This document shows positions 18,378-28,081 of a stretch of DNA of 64,000 bases, piece by piece. This DNA comes from Thiosymbion sp942492625 (lineage in GTDB: Bacteria; Pseudomonadota; Gammaproteobacteria; Chromatiales; Chromatiaceae). Made by a program: the position numbers and the translations under genes. Each line of letters begins with the position of its first letter. The stretch's first letter is position 1. The stretch lies in assembly GCA_942492625.1 (NCBI GenBank), contig CALOFM010000005.1, positions 186,001 through 250,000 on the forward strand, given 5' to 3'. The notes below the pieces were generated by a model that saw only the letters and a list, made by a program, of their open reading frames with translations, made no database searches and was not told where the DNA came from.

Positions 18378-18577
18378 CGAAACAGAACCTATAAAAATTT
18401 AGGATGCCTTGCTATCGTCCGTGGCGGCAGCGTCTGACCGGTCACGGCCGCGAAATATAGCATCCACCGGTCTCAGACACAGTCTTTCCCCCGCGTTTCG
18501 ACTCGCTCGCGGCCTTTTTCTGCCTCGGCAAAGCTCAATGATCCCCTCTACTCCTCGAAAAACACCCGTTGAATCGC

Positions 18578-19201
18578 CTATCCTTCGATTCGGGAGTATG
18601 TTCTTCTTAGCTTTCTGTATTTAACGTTGAGTGGATCTTGTCTGATAGCTTCTAGGATGTAGTGCGTGGCCTCTTTGATTTCGCCAAGATTTGCCAATGT
18701 AGTGGAGAGCAAAGCAGTATTTTTCGCGTTGCTCTCTGCTTTTACTGAGTTTTCGGCATACCAATAAGCAAACTGCCTCCTGCGAAGCCGTTGAGCAGAC
18801 AACGCAGCTAGATAGTAAAGTTTTGCAACCGCATGATTTGTGAAGCGTCCAGTTGAAATACAACCTTCCAATTTCTTGCTGTCTTCATATGCTCTTATTG
18901 CATTTACCGAATGAGTTAGCGCTTTCTCGTAATTTTTCTTCTTAAAAGAAGCGCGCGCAGCGTCATGTTGTTCAAAAACGATACTTGGACGCCCGCCAGT
19001 AAAAAGTCCGAACTTAGTTCGTCCATCCGGGAGCCGCTCTATTCCCGATGTCTTTTGGTCGAGGTCTCGTAGCGCTTCTATCATTAGCATTATGTCACTT
19101 CCCGATAGGCCGACCTTTTTACTAGTTGCGTTCAGTTTATGTTCAAGTTTTCTGACCGCCTTTCTAGCGGTCGAAGTGGCGATATTGTCGTTGATGGTCA
19201 T
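18578..19201 (-). CDS. low-GC hypothetical protein with TPR-like helical repeats
   Basis: 207 residues from the ATG at 19201 (AGGGA about ten bases upstream; the codon before it is TTG and also open). The first 90 residues are basic and helical. From about residue 80 the protein shows helix-turn-helix pairs with TPR-like spacing: 'AARASFKKKNYEKALTHSV', 'VAKLYYLAALSAQRLRRRQ' and 'TTLANLGEIKEATHYILEA'. No enzyme motif is visible, and I do not recognise the family. Base composition is clearly more AT-rich than the surrounding chromosome, a sign of transfer from another genome. The small upstream frame ending at 19201 overlaps its start as TGATG, suggesting translational coupling. Confidence 0.6.
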   Translation of the reverse strand: MTINDNIATSTARKAVRKLEHKLNATSKKVGLSGSDIMLMIEALRDLDQKTSGIERLPDGRTKFGLFTGGRPSIVFEQHDAARASFKKKNYEKALTHSVNAIRAYEDSKKLEGCISTGRFTNHAVAKLYYLAALSAQRLRRRQFAYWYAENSVKAESNAKNTALLSTTLANLGEIKEATHYILEAIRQDPLNVKYRKLRRTYSRIEG

Positions 19202-19410
19202 CAAACTTGTTCCCTGCGGATATCAAAATAGCACCCGCCTTGTAAAAGATCGTTTCCCCAACTTGCCTGAACGCGTTTTGCAGCCTGGGTAGTTCTCGGC
19301 TGGTATATCTTTTCCACCGCTCCGGCTGGAAACAGGAGCAGTTGGAGCATTAGAAGCGTCGATCTAGGTGTCCTAGTGATTCGAATCGCAACCAAAGAGA
19401 CTGTCAACAA
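19201..19410 (-). CDS. small hypothetical protein coupled to the TPR-like gene
   Basis: 69 codons from a TTG at 19410, or 49 from the ATG at 19350. The N-terminal half is hydrophobic ('LLMLQLLLFPAGAVEKI'), like a signal peptide or single membrane anchor; the rest is polar. The stop TGA overlaps the ATG of the downstream gene (TGATG), the main reason to think it is translated. No good ribosome site precedes either start. The family is unknown and it may be spurious. Confidence 0.3.
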   Translation of the reverse strand: MLTVSLVAIRITRTPRSTLLMLQLLLFPAGAVEKIYQPRTTQAAKRVQASWGNDLLQGGCYFDIRREQV

Positions 19411-20059
19411 GCCCGGCGCTTGCGTAGTGACAGCTCTACTCCTCCTGCTAGGATACTCGCCGCGAGGATATCGGCCCGCACTCGGACAAAGTTAGAAGAG
19501 GAATGTACTCAGTCAGATATCGCTTTCAAAGAACAATTTAGCAAAGTTCACGCCAACACCAGCGCGATCGCTGTTGGTATAGCTGTGTCCTGGACTGCTT
19601 CGCAGGCGAGCCCTCGAAATCCATCGATCGTAAAGAATTGGACGGAAAGTACAGAGCTGGCAGCAAGTCGTCGGACAAAGGTGTTGCGCCACTCGCTACT
19701 TACCTTCTAACTTCAATACGTTGTTTTAGTAAGATGATTTAGATGAGATTTTTCGGGCCATTTCTACACCTAACAACATGCTTGGCTGAACAACTCCAGA
19801 TAGTGAGCAACACCTTTGCCGGACGGCTCGGGCTGACAGTCAGATGCTGGTCCCTGCTTGCAGGGCGTGTGTGGGGTTAGGGGGGGTATTGGGCATTGTC
19901 GCCGTAAAGCGACGGTCGATTGCAAAGTCCGGATTTTTCGGTCAGGCTGAGCGCCTCTGCGGCACATCAGTCAGGGGCCCCTGTGCGTACCCTCCTCGCC
20001 GCTCTGAGATAAATGGTGGCTTGCGCGGCGCATCCTCACCGCTCATCGTCGCCATCAGC
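19411..20059. other. stretch without a convincing gene
   Basis: About 650 bp with only short open frames of poor composition on both strands. A 96-codon plus-strand frame at 19420-19710 has no family resemblance and no ribosome site. The DNA is mixed in GC content and probably represents decayed insertions. No RNA gene or repeat was recognised. Confidence 0.4.
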
Positions 20060-20407
20060 TCACCGCGCCAGCGATTTTTTCCCTCGGACGGACTGAGACA
20101 AACCTCGTCCAAGGCGCGGTGGCGCGCCAGTTGTGGCATTGGAATAGCCCGCCTTGCACTCAATGCGAACCTCGTGATATACGCCCAACGCTACTTCGGC
20201 GCTCAATCGCTCGGCTGCGCATCGCTCACCACCAACGTCTTGCGTTTGTCCTACTAGGCGAATCACATCACCAAAATCGCCGGCAGAACATCCTCCGCTA
20301 GTTGGATAACCTGTTGTTAGCGACACGTCGTAATCGTCCCGGAGATCCAACCAAGAATCTTCTTCGTCCTCGAGATCCATCCAAATTTCGATGTCGGGCG
20401 TTTTCAT
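20060..20407 (-). CDS. small acidic hypothetical protein
   Basis: 115 residues from the ATG at 20407, selected because a good AGAGGA site sits four bases upstream, whereas the longer frame from 20437 has none. The first 50 residues are strongly acidic ('MDLEDEEDSWLDLRDDYD') with a short Gly/Cys segment after them; the second half is basic and looks like random translation. The gene may be a small real protein whose 3' part was replaced by foreign DNA at around 20260. No family is recognised. The region between it and the IS21 repeats (20408-20705) shows nothing. Confidence 0.4.
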   Translation of the reverse strand: MKTPDIEIWMDLEDEEDSWLDLRDDYDVSLTTGYPTSGGCSAGDFGDVIRLVGQTQDVGGERCAAERLSAEVALGVYHEVRIECKAGYSNATTGAPPRLGRGLSQSVRGKKSLAR

Positions 20408-20705
20408 TGCGTCCTCTAATCTGCCAATCAAAGGCATGTTCGATTAAGATCTCAATCTCTAGAAAGACTTTACACTAACAGTACTCGTCAAAAATGCGGA
20501 CAACTTCGCAAAAACGCAGCAGAGGGTACCGGCCCTCTTCGACAGCGAAGTCGATTTCGCCTGAAAGATACGATACTGCCTGCATCCTTGCGTCAATCGA
20601 GTTCCTTTGAGTTCATTAGCGGCTGAGCAGCGAATTCGCGGTTACGGTTGCGCTTTTTCAACGACGTATCGCCGCGTAGCACCGCCTGTCAATGACCGCC
20701 GATAT

Positions 20706-20842
20706 AGAGCCACTGGCGGACGGGGTTAATGGAGCCACCCGGTGACCGGGATAAAGGAGCCAGTCGCGGATCGGGTTAATGGAGCCACCGCGGGATCGAG
20801 ATAAAGGAGCCGGTCTGTGACCGGGTTAATGGAGCCAGGGAG
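20706..20842 (+). repeat. six 25-bp-spaced repeats at the left end of an IS21-type element
   Basis: GGAGCC (first copy AGAGCC) recurs at 20706, 20731, 20756, 20781, 20806 and 20831, exactly every 25 bp, each followed by a related GGTGACCGGG/TTAAT or GGATCGGG/ATAAA filler. Multiple transposase-binding repeats are typical of IS21 ends, but the strict period gives it an iteron-like look. It is placed 70 bp before the istA start, consistent with the left end and promoter region of the element. Confidence 0.7.
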
Positions 20843-22615
20843 TCTGGCCTGAAGGGTCTCGAACTTCGTTGAAACGCTGCTACCGTCTCGCGCTTTTGCG
20901 CGGAGGGGCAGCATGAGCAATCGGAGGTTCGAGATGTACGAGTATCGACAGATCCTGGTGCGCATGCGCCAGGGCGATTCCGACCGCCAGATCGCCAAGG
21001 CGCGATTGATGGGTCGGCCCAAGGCGGCAGACCTGCGCCGTGTGGCGACCGAGCACGGCTGGCTGAATGTGGAGCAGCCATTGCCCGAGGACAAGGCGTT
21101 GGCCGAGGTGTTGCTGGCCAAGGACCCGCAGCCGGGTCCGTCCTCTCAGGTCGAGCCCATCCGCGAGAAGATCCTCGCTTGGAAGCAAGCCGGGATCACC
21201 GGCACGACCATCCACCAGGCCCTGGTGCGCGAGCACGGATTCACCGGCAGCTACTCGGCGATCCGCCGCTTTGTGCAGGGACTGGAGCTGTCGGCGCCGG
21301 CAGCGATGGTGCGCCTGGACTTCGCCCCCGGCGAGGCCGCCCAGGTGGATTTCGGCTCGGGCCCGAAGTTAGTGGATACCTCTACCGGAGAGATCCGCAA
21401 GACCTGGGTCTTCGTCATGACCCTGTGCTTCAGCCGTCACCAGTATGCCGAGGTGGTATGGGACCAGAGCGTGCCAACCTGGCTGTCCTGTCATCGTCAC
21501 GCCTTGGAGTGGTTCAACGGCGTTCGCGCCCGCCTGATCATCGACAACGCCAAGTGTGCCATCACTCGCGCCAGCACCCGTGATCCCGATGTCCAGCGGT
21601 CCTATGGCGAATACGCCGAGGGCTACGGCTTCAAAATCGATGCCTGCCCGCCCAGGGAACCCCAACTGAAAGGACGCGTCGAGGCGGGAGTCAAATACAT
21701 CAAAACCGCCTTCCTGCCCTTACGTCAGTTCCGTGACTTGACCGACGCCAATACGCAGCTGCGGGGCTGGATTCTAGCCGATGCCGGTAACCGCATCCAC
21801 GGCACCACGCGCGAGCAACCCCTGGCGCAGTTCGAGGCAGTGGAGAAGGCGCTGCTGCTGCCGTTGCCGGATGTCCCCCCGGAGTTGGCCATGTGGGCCA
21901 AGGTCAAGGTCCACCGCGATGCCCACATCCAGTTCGAGAAGGCCTACTACTCGGTGCCGTTCCGGCTCACGGGACAGCGCCTGTGGCTGAAGGCCACGCC
22001 GGCGACGGTGCGTCTGTACCGCAACCATGAGCTGGTCGCTACCCATCCGCGTCAGCAGCGTCCAGGGGCGCGCTCTACGGTCGATGACCACATGCCGCCC
22101 AATGCTCTGGCCTACGCCATGCGCGACCCGCAGTGGTGCCTCAAGCAGGCCGAGGCCGTCGGGGTGCACTGCAAGGGGCTGATCGAGCGGCTGTTCACCG
22201 ACCGGGTACTCGACAACCTGCGCGCCGCCCAGGGGGTGATCCGCTTGCACGAGAAGTACGGCACTGCCCGTTTGGAGGCGGCCTGCGAACGACGCTCCTT
22301 CTTGAAGTTCGCCGCTCATCGTGACGTGGCGTCACTGCCGGTGGTGGAACGTGCGCTCGGCATCCCCATGATGCGTTTCGAACGCCCCATGTTCGGCTAC
22401 CTCTCCACGGAGGAAATGCAGGCCGTGATCCAAGCCCCGCCCAGCACCTGGATCGGCCAGCGCGACCATCTGCTCTTGCAGATGCTCTACAACACCGGGG
22501 CGCGGGTGTCCGAGATCACGCAGGTCGAGGTCGGCGACATTTTCCTGGAGGAGCATGCCGCCTGCGTGCATCTGCATGGCAAAGGGCGCAAGCAGCGCAG
22601 CGTTCCGCTCTGCCC

Positions 22616-22934
<319 letters not shown>

Positions 22935-23078
22935 GTGGACGGCAACTCGCTGAGATGTTTGAGAGCCAGTTGATGACCAAAAACTGTGTGGCGCTTCGGA
23001 ACCGAACAACAACAAGAGGCCGAATTTGCGCCGCAGATTCCCCCTCGCTTGAATCCGGTCGCTCCCACGGCGCACCGG

Positions 23079-23414
23079 TTACGCCTCGGCCAGACGGACG
23101 GCGTACTCACGCAACCGGTGTCTCGGCCCGTCTGCCTCGATGCGTCCGGAGTCGATGAGGACCTGCAGCCGGCTGGCCAAGAAGAGGTTGCTCATGGCAT
23201 TGCGTTCCCCGCAGCGACCCATGGCCGTCCCGATGACGCGCGGAGCCGGCATCCAAATCGGTGCGCAGGCATCCATCAGCCACGGGTCGTAGGGGCCATG
23301 GCTCAGATCATCCGGAATGCTGCGTACGGTTCCGGGCATGCCGTGAGATCGGCAGGCGGCGCGCAGGCAACCTGCTGCACTGTCTCCGAGGGCGATATGG
23401 AGCGGATTTCGCAT
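23079..23414 (-). pseudogene. DUF1835/DUF3658 protein with the middle deleted in frame
   Basis: 111 codons. The start 'LHIALGDSAAGCLRAA' with 'IPDDLSHGP' is the N-terminus of DUF1835, and the end 'RNAMSNLFLASRLQVLIDSG' with 'RLREYAVRLA' is the C-terminus of DUF3658. These domains normally sit in one protein of some 250-300 residues; here about 150 residues are missing between 'LSHGP' and 'YDPWLMDACAP', with the frame kept. The biochemical role of the family is not known to me. No ribosome site of note. It may be a relic or a sequence artefact. Confidence 0.6.
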
Positions 23415-23705
23415 CTGTCCGGGTGTGCATCCTCGACGTCGCTCGAACTGGCGAAGGCCCGAGTCGCGGTACCATTTCGGCCCCGACTGGTTGATCGTAC
23501 CTGCTTTTTCTTATTGACCAGACAGCAGCGACGCTTGGGCGCCGACAGGAGTCCTCGAACCAGCCGGGCCATGGTTTGTGCTGGCAAGCCGGAAACGGCC
23601 GTGACTCTCTGCGTACGGAGGACGACGATGCTTTCTGTGTCTGCAATGTGCGCTATGTGAAGCTTCACATAGCAGCGTTACGGAGACGCTGATGAGGGCC
23701 GCAAG

Positions 23706-24458
23706 CTATCCTTGATCACTGGTCGCACACGGACCGCGGAATTGCTCCGGTACGTTGGTCGGGCATTGGCCGCAATCCTCGTTACCCGGCACGGCAAAGT
23801 CGATCTTGCGGGGATAGGGCAGATCGAGCCCGTCCATGAGGGCGACGAAGTCCTCCTTGGAGCGACCGCTACCCAAGCGAGGGTTGCGGGCCTTCTCTTG
23901 GGCGATGCTGGAAACGAAGCGCTGCTCGTAGTCGTGGCCGGGGTAGACCAGCGTCTCGCCGGGCAACGAGAACAGCTTGTTGTGGATGCTGTTGTAGAGG
24001 TCCGCAGCACTGCCTGATTGAAAATCGGTGCGGCCGCAGGCTTCGATCAGTAAGGCATCGCCAGTGAACAGGAGCTTCTGTACCGGCGTGTCGATGAGGT
24101 AGGCGTGGTGATGGTCCGTGTGTCCGGGCGTGAACAGCGGATGGAGCGTCACCGATCCCACGCGGAATGGCTCTCCCTCCTGCATGCCGATGTCGACGCA
24201 GGGCAGATTAAGCATCTTGGGGTATGCGATCTGGCACTCCGTGCGCTGCTTGAGCCTCCGCGCGCTGGTGAGGTGATCGGCATGGACGTGGGTCTCCAGC
24301 GTCGCCATCAAGGTCAGCCCCATATCCTTGAGCACTTGCAGGTCGCGCTCCGCGGTATCCAGCACGGGATCGATGAGGATTGCCTGACGTATCTTCTCGC
24401 ACCCGATGAGGTAGGTGTAGGTGCAAGAGTCGGCTTCTAGCAATTGCTTGAACAGCAT
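23706..24458 (-). CDS. persulfide dioxygenase (ETHE1-like metallo-beta-lactamase fold)
   Basis: 250 residues, start ATG 24458 after a good GAGGG site. Zn/Fe-type hydrolase fold with the metal motif 'ETHVHADHLTSA' (HxHxDH), further ligands in 'FTPGHTDHHHAYL' and 'LFTGDALLIEACGRTDFQ', where 'GRTDFQ' is typical of ETHE1/SdoA sulfur dioxygenases and separates them from glyoxalase II. The enzyme oxidises glutathione persulfide to sulfite and glutathione in the cytoplasm, part of sulfide detoxification or sulfur oxidation. Length fits the family. It stands alone in the accessory region between relics, about 300 bp after the GNAT gene and on the same strand. It is one of the few intact enzymes there. 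Confidence 0.9.
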   Translation of the reverse strand: MLFKQLLEADSCTYTYLIGCEKIRQAILIDPVLDTAERDLQVLKDMGLTLMATLETHVHADHLTSARRLKQRTECQIAYPKMLNLPCVDIGMQEGEPFRVGSVTLHPLFTPGHTDHHHAYLIDTPVQKLLFTGDALLIEACGRTDFQSGSAADLYNSIHNKLFSLPGETLVYPGHDYEQRFVSSIAQEKARNPRLGSGRSKEDFVALMDGLDLPYPRKIDFAVPGNEDCGQCPTNVPEQFRGPCATSDQG

Positions 24459-24774
24459 GGGTCCCTCGGGCAAGAACTGGTTGGGAAAGGGTTGGATTCT
24501 ATACCAACGCCCTCTCTCGCCCTATTAACGCCCGACTTCTGCATCAATTCGACGCCTTGAAACTCGGACGGCTTTTTCGGGTAGGCCTTCGGTCTCGGGC
24601 AGCTAGGGTGTGGCGCTGATGCTGATTTTCGGAGCGCTGCCGGAACCCGCCTGAAAACGTTCCGGGTCAACTGGATCGCCTCGCGGTTGAACCGACAGAC
24701 CGTGACAGACGTTGATACGCCGAGCGGGGGCTCGTCGCCCGTCGTCCGAAGCCTGCGCCGGCGATCCGCTTCAC

Positions 24775-25269
24775 TCAGTCGGCCCTGAGATCCCTCCAGA
24801 AGCGATACGGATAGTCTCGCCGCGCGTCGTCGGTCGCGAGTTGCCGCAAGCCGTTCGCCAAGAAAAACCCCTGCGCGTCTGGATTTGCCTTAACCAACAC
24901 GCCATCAAATCCGGCTTTGCGAGCGGCCCGGATGGCCGCGTCGATCAACCGGCTGCCGATACCGGCGTGATGCAGCGTGGGGATGACATAGATACCGTGC
25001 AACAACAGGCCTTTGGCGCCGTCCGGCGTGTCGGCGACGCTCGCGGGCTCCCAAGCTGCAACACCCACGATGGCGTCGCCTGCGTCCACCGCGCCCGTTA
25101 GCGTGAGGTGCTCCAGATCGTGTGCGTCGTAGCGATAGCTTGCCAATGACAAGCGTTTGACGCGCTCGGGCAGATCCCAGGTCATGATCGCCGCCTCAAC
25201 CACCGCGTTCGCCGAATCGAGGTCCACACGCGCAAGGGGTCGCAGCTTGATATCGACGTCGGCTTTCAT
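24775..25269 (-). CDS. GNAT family N-acetyltransferase
   Basis: 164 residues from the ATG at 25269 ('MKADVDIKLRPLARVDLDS'); the longer frame from 25326 has no domain match. Acetyl-CoA binding motif A is visible as 'LHGIYVIPTLHHAGIGSRL', with the Q/RxxGxG/A core here as H-A-G-I-G-S, and motif B in 'AAIRAARKAGFDGVLVKAN', followed by 'FFLANGLRQL', the usual 'FYEKNGF' element. Substrate is unknown. It is on the same strand as the persulfide dioxygenase, 316 bp upstream; the space between holds no gene. Its GC content matches the chromosome. Confidence 0.8.
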   Translation of the reverse strand: MKADVDIKLRPLARVDLDSANAVVEAAIMTWDLPERVKRLSLASYRYDAHDLEHLTLTGAVDAGDAIVGVAAWEPASVADTPDGAKGLLLHGIYVIPTLHHAGIGSRLIDAAIRAARKAGFDGVLVKANPDAQGFFLANGLRQLATDDARRDYPYRFWRDLRAD

Positions 25270-25396
25270 ACGAGAATGCGGGTCTGAAGAGGGGGCGGTA
25301 GCACCTATCGAGGAACCTTGGCGCATCGAAGCGTCGAGCGCACTGGTAGCATGGGGGCCCTATGACTGTCCAAGAGGGCGGACGGCGGCATGGTCA

Positions 25397-25568
25397 TCAG
25401 CGGTTGACACCCGCTTCGCGGTAATACCGCGCGGTCCCGCGGTGCAGGCGCACAGCCGGCACTTGGATCGCGGTATTTTGGGCCGTCGTTTAGCGACCTT
25501 GCGCGAGGCGCTCTGCCAATGCGCTTTCACCCTTGTGGATCGCAAATGCAAGGCGGTAGACGATCTCC
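25397..25568 (-). pseudogene. C-terminal relic of a TAXI-type TRAP solute receptor
   Basis: The minus strand reads 'QEIVYRLAFAIHKGESALAE', then an in-frame TAA, then 'TAIQVPAVRLHRGTARYYRE' and AGVNR before TGA. This matches the end of TAXI-family periplasmic receptors, which close with a 'LHPGAxRYYRExG' block. Everything upstream is removed by the left end of the IS3 element at 25569. Recognition is by motif only and the piece is short. Confidence 0.5.
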
Positions 25569-25686
25569 TGAAGTGGTCAAATGGCAGCGGACACCTCAGT
25601 TAAGGAACCATTCCTGAAACTGAGGTGAGAGATGGCAACACGTAAGAAGTACACGAGAGAGTTCAAGCAAGACGCGGTGAGACTAG

Positions 25687-26938
25687 TAGTCCGTTTCCAA
25701 ATTTCGGGGACCGTTGGAACGAGGCATGAGTCACTGCACAGGTTCGGGTTGGAAAGTCCAGCGCGGAACGATAGGGTCGGCATTGATTTCGCCAATCCAT
25801 TGCTCAATGCGGGAAACCAGTTCCTGCTTGGAGGCAACCCGCAAGCCGCGCAGGAAGCTGCGGGTCATCTTACTGAACAGGGTTTCGACGATGTTGAGCC
25901 AAGAGCCGTGGGTGGGGGTGAAGACCAGCTCAAAGCGGTTCGGGTGCTCGGCCAGCCAGGCCCGGGTTTCCTTGGAGAGGTGCGCGGAATGATTGTCGAG
26001 GAGCAAGCGGATGACCCAATGAGCGGGATAGTGAGCGTGGATCGCAACGAGCAGCTCGATGAACTCGCGACTGCGGTGACGATCACGCACCATACCGAAG
26101 ACATGCCCCGTGTGCAGGTCCAGTCCCGCTAACAGGGAGACGGTGCCATGGCGTTTGTACTCGTAATCGCGCGCCAGGCTCGCGTAGCGACCCGGCACCG
26201 GTGGCAGGTCGGGGGCCGTCGTGGCAATGGCCTGAATACCGGGCTTCTCGTCGCAGGAAATGGTCACCTGCGGCGCCTCGGGCAGGCTGGCGCCCTCTTT
26301 GAGCAGCTCTACCTCTTTGTACACCATCAGCACTTCAGCCATCTTGCGCTCAAACTCCGGATCGCGCTGCTCCAGGTAATAGCTCACCTTGTGGGGCCTC
26401 AAGGCATGCGCGCGCACGATCTTGCACACCGTGCCTTTGCCGATCCGCTGCAACACCTCATGCCCCGCCGCCTGGCAGTGGGTGCGAATGTGCTGGGCCA
26501 AGGCACTGTAAGTCCAAAGCTCGGCCGCGTAACCAAGCTCCTTGGGCTTGGTGCACGCCAAGGCTACCACCCAGGCTCTGGCTGCCTCATCGATCGCGCG
26601 CGGGCGCCCGGAACGTCGCTCGTCCTGCAGTGCCTCCGTGACCCCCGCCGCCAGCGCTTTCTTGATGCACTTGCTCAGCGCCCCGTAGCTGATGGCAACG
26701 GACCGCTGGATCGCCGCGAGGCTCTCCCCGCCACTGTAAGCCAACAAGCTTCGCGCGCGCCGTACCCGATCAAAGCCTTCCGTGCGCGACTGCGCGATCG
26801 CAGCCAAGCTCTCCCGTTCTTCGTCAGTCAATGCCAGGGCTGGCAGCTTCTCGGACGATGGCATGCTTCTGTTCTCCAGTCTTTCAAGCACGTTAGCATG
26901 CGATCTTAATGTAATTTATGAATTATGGAAACGAACTA
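25687..26938 (-). mobile_element. IS630-family insertion sequence with CTAG target duplication
   Basis: 1,252-bp element. Its ends read TAGTCCGTTTCCAAATTTC and, inverted, TAGTTCGTTTCCATAATTC. The target CTAG is present on both sides (25683-25686 and 26939-26942), matching the TA-centred target duplication of the IS630/Tc1 superfamily. It contains a single intact transposase gene. The clean ends and duplication make it the youngest datable insertion in the window. Confidence 0.92.
25731..26891 (-). CDS. IS630-family transposase
   Basis: 386-residue DDE transposase. The N-terminal part has helix-turn-helix domains including 'AAIQRSVAISYGALSKCIKKA'. The catalytic domain shows 'VTISCDEKPGIQAI' for the first Asp, 'VIRLLLDNHSAHLSKETRAW' for the second Asp and 'TPTHGSWLNIVETLFSKMTR' for the Glu, the standard IS630 D-D-E arrangement. 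It fills the element almost end to end. No frameshift is visible, so it could be active. The promoter presumably lies at the right end of the element. Confidence 0.92.
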   Translation of the reverse strand: MLERLENRSMPSSEKLPALALTDEERESLAAIAQSRTEGFDRVRRARSLLAYSGGESLAAIQRSVAISYGALSKCIKKALAAGVTEALQDERRSGRPRAIDEAARAWVVALACTKPKELGYAAELWTYSALAQHIRTHCQAAGHEVLQRIGKGTVCKIVRAHALRPHKVSYYLEQRDPEFERKMAEVLMVYKEVELLKEGASLPEAPQVTISCDEKPGIQAIATTAPDLPPVPGRYASLARDYEYKRHGTVSLLAGLDLHTGHVFGMVRDRHRSREFIELLVAIHAHYPAHWVIRLLLDNHSAHLSKETRAWLAEHPNRFELVFTPTHGSWLNIVETLFSKMTRSFLRGLRVASKQELVSRIEQWIGEINADPIVPRWTFQPEPVQ

Positions 26939-27189
26939 CTAGTCACCGAGCAAAGCTAAAACAAGGCAGAGGCAGCCAGGAATCTGGGCCTCGACCGTAG
27001 TGTGCTGGCGCGGTGGGTTAAGGAATTTCAGGACGACGAGAGTGAGGCGTTTCGCGGCAATGGGAAGCTGATATCCGAGCAGGAGGAACTGCGGCGTCTG
27101 CGTGAGGAGAATCGTCGTCTGAAGATGGAGCGGGATATCTTAAAAAAAGCGACGGCCTTCTTCGCCAAAGAGTCGAGCTGAGATTTCAG

Positions 27190-28052
27190 TTCATCGCCCA
27201 AGAAGAAGATCTATCCGGTGACAGTGCTTTGCCGATTGATGGGCGTGAGCCGCAGTGGATTCTACGATTACTTGCGGCGTCAGGACCGGGATCCAGACCC
27301 GGAGCATGAGGAGAAAATGGAATGGGTCAAGGACCTGGCCGAGGCGTCGGACAACACTTACGGTTCCCGGCGCATGGCCAAGGCGTTGAGGGCGTTGGGA
27401 TATCGCGTGGGACGGCATCAGGCCGGCAGTCTGCTGCGTGAGGCAGGGGTGTGGGTACGCTAACGGCGCCGTTATCGGGCGACCACCAATAGCAATCACC
27501 GCCAGCCGGTGTTTGAGAACCGCCTGGAGCGGGATTTCTCGGTGGAGGTCCCTGACTATGTTTACGCCGGTGATATCACCTATGTGTGGACGCAGGAGGG
27601 TAGGCTGTACCTGGCGGTAGTCATCGACCTGTACTCGCGCAAGGTCATTGGCTGGTCGATGGGGCGGCGCCTGACCTGGCTCTTTGGTCTGTGACGCGCT
27701 GCGGATGGCGCTGTGGCGGCGCCGGCCGCCGAAGGGGCAACTGATTCACCACTCGGATCGCGGCGTGCAGTACGCCAGCCGGGCCTTCCGCAAGCTGCTC
27801 AACACTTATGGAATCGAAGGCAGTATGAGCCGTAAGGGAGACTGCTGGGATAACGCGGTGGTCGAGAGCTTCTTCGGTTCCTTGAAGTCCGAGCGGATCC
27901 ACTGGCGCAGCTACCAGAGCCGAGAGGACGCCAGGGCAGACATCGTCGACTACATCACAATGTTCTACAACAGTCGGCGGTTGCATTCGTATCTGGGCTA
28001 CCAGAGTCCAGATGAGTTCGAGAGAAACGGCCCACTGGCCGATGCGGCTTAA
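27190..28052 (+). pseudogene. IS3 orfB (rve-type transposase), multiply disrupted
   Basis: Homology begins with 'FQFIA' near 27190, shifts frame, and continues as 'VLCRLMGVSRSGFYDYLRRQ' to 'REAGVWVR' before TAA at 27461. The same frame resumes with the first catalytic Asp 'YVYAGDITYVWTQEG' and 'DLYSRKVIGWSM'; a further frameshift near 27675 leads to 'LIHHSDRGVQYASRAFRK' (second Asp) and 'DNAVVESFFGSLKSERIHW' (Glu), and the end 'YNSRRLHSYLGYQSPDEF'. All catalytic residues are still encoded but no complete protein can be made. Confidence 0.88.
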
Positions 28053-28081
28053 CGGGTGTCCGTTTTCGCTTGACCACGTCA

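Larger units (their letters stand above)
25632..27181 (+). pseudogene. IS3 orfA (HTH protein), interrupted by IS630
   Basis: The frame starts 'MATRKKYTREFKQDAVRLV' at 25632, breaks at 25686 and resumes at 26943. Removing the inserted 1,252 bp and one copy of CTAG rejoins it as '...RLVTEQS', then TAA, then 'NKAEAARNLGLDRSVLARWV' and the leucine-zipper part 'EELRRLREENRRLKMERDIL', ending in 'KKATAFFAKESS'. This is the usual IS3 helix-turn-helix OrfA. The TAA sits where a Tyr or similar codon would be expected, so the gene was probably dead independently of the insertion. Confidence 0.88.
25569..28081 (+). mobile_element. IS3-family element, decayed and interrupted by an IS630 element
   Basis: The ends are imperfect inverted repeats: TGAAGTGGTCAA at 25569 and, on the other strand, TGACGTGGTCAA at 28081, with a second conserved block (CGGACACC) inside both. 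Between them lie orfA and orfB of the IS3 layout. The element has at least five lesions: an IS630 copy in orfA, a TAA in orfA, a frameshift at the orfA/orfB junction, a TAA in orfB and a further frameshift. Its right end falls inside a duplicated asnB segment and its left end beside a TAXI relic. Confidence 0.88.

Noticed and set aside
19844..20257. 137-codon plus-strand open frame
   Set aside because: No ribosome site, no domain and odd composition; it overlaps the better supported minus-strand small gene.
20706..20842. CRISPR array
   Set aside because: The repeats are 25 bp in period with no unique spacers and lie at the end of an IS21-type element.
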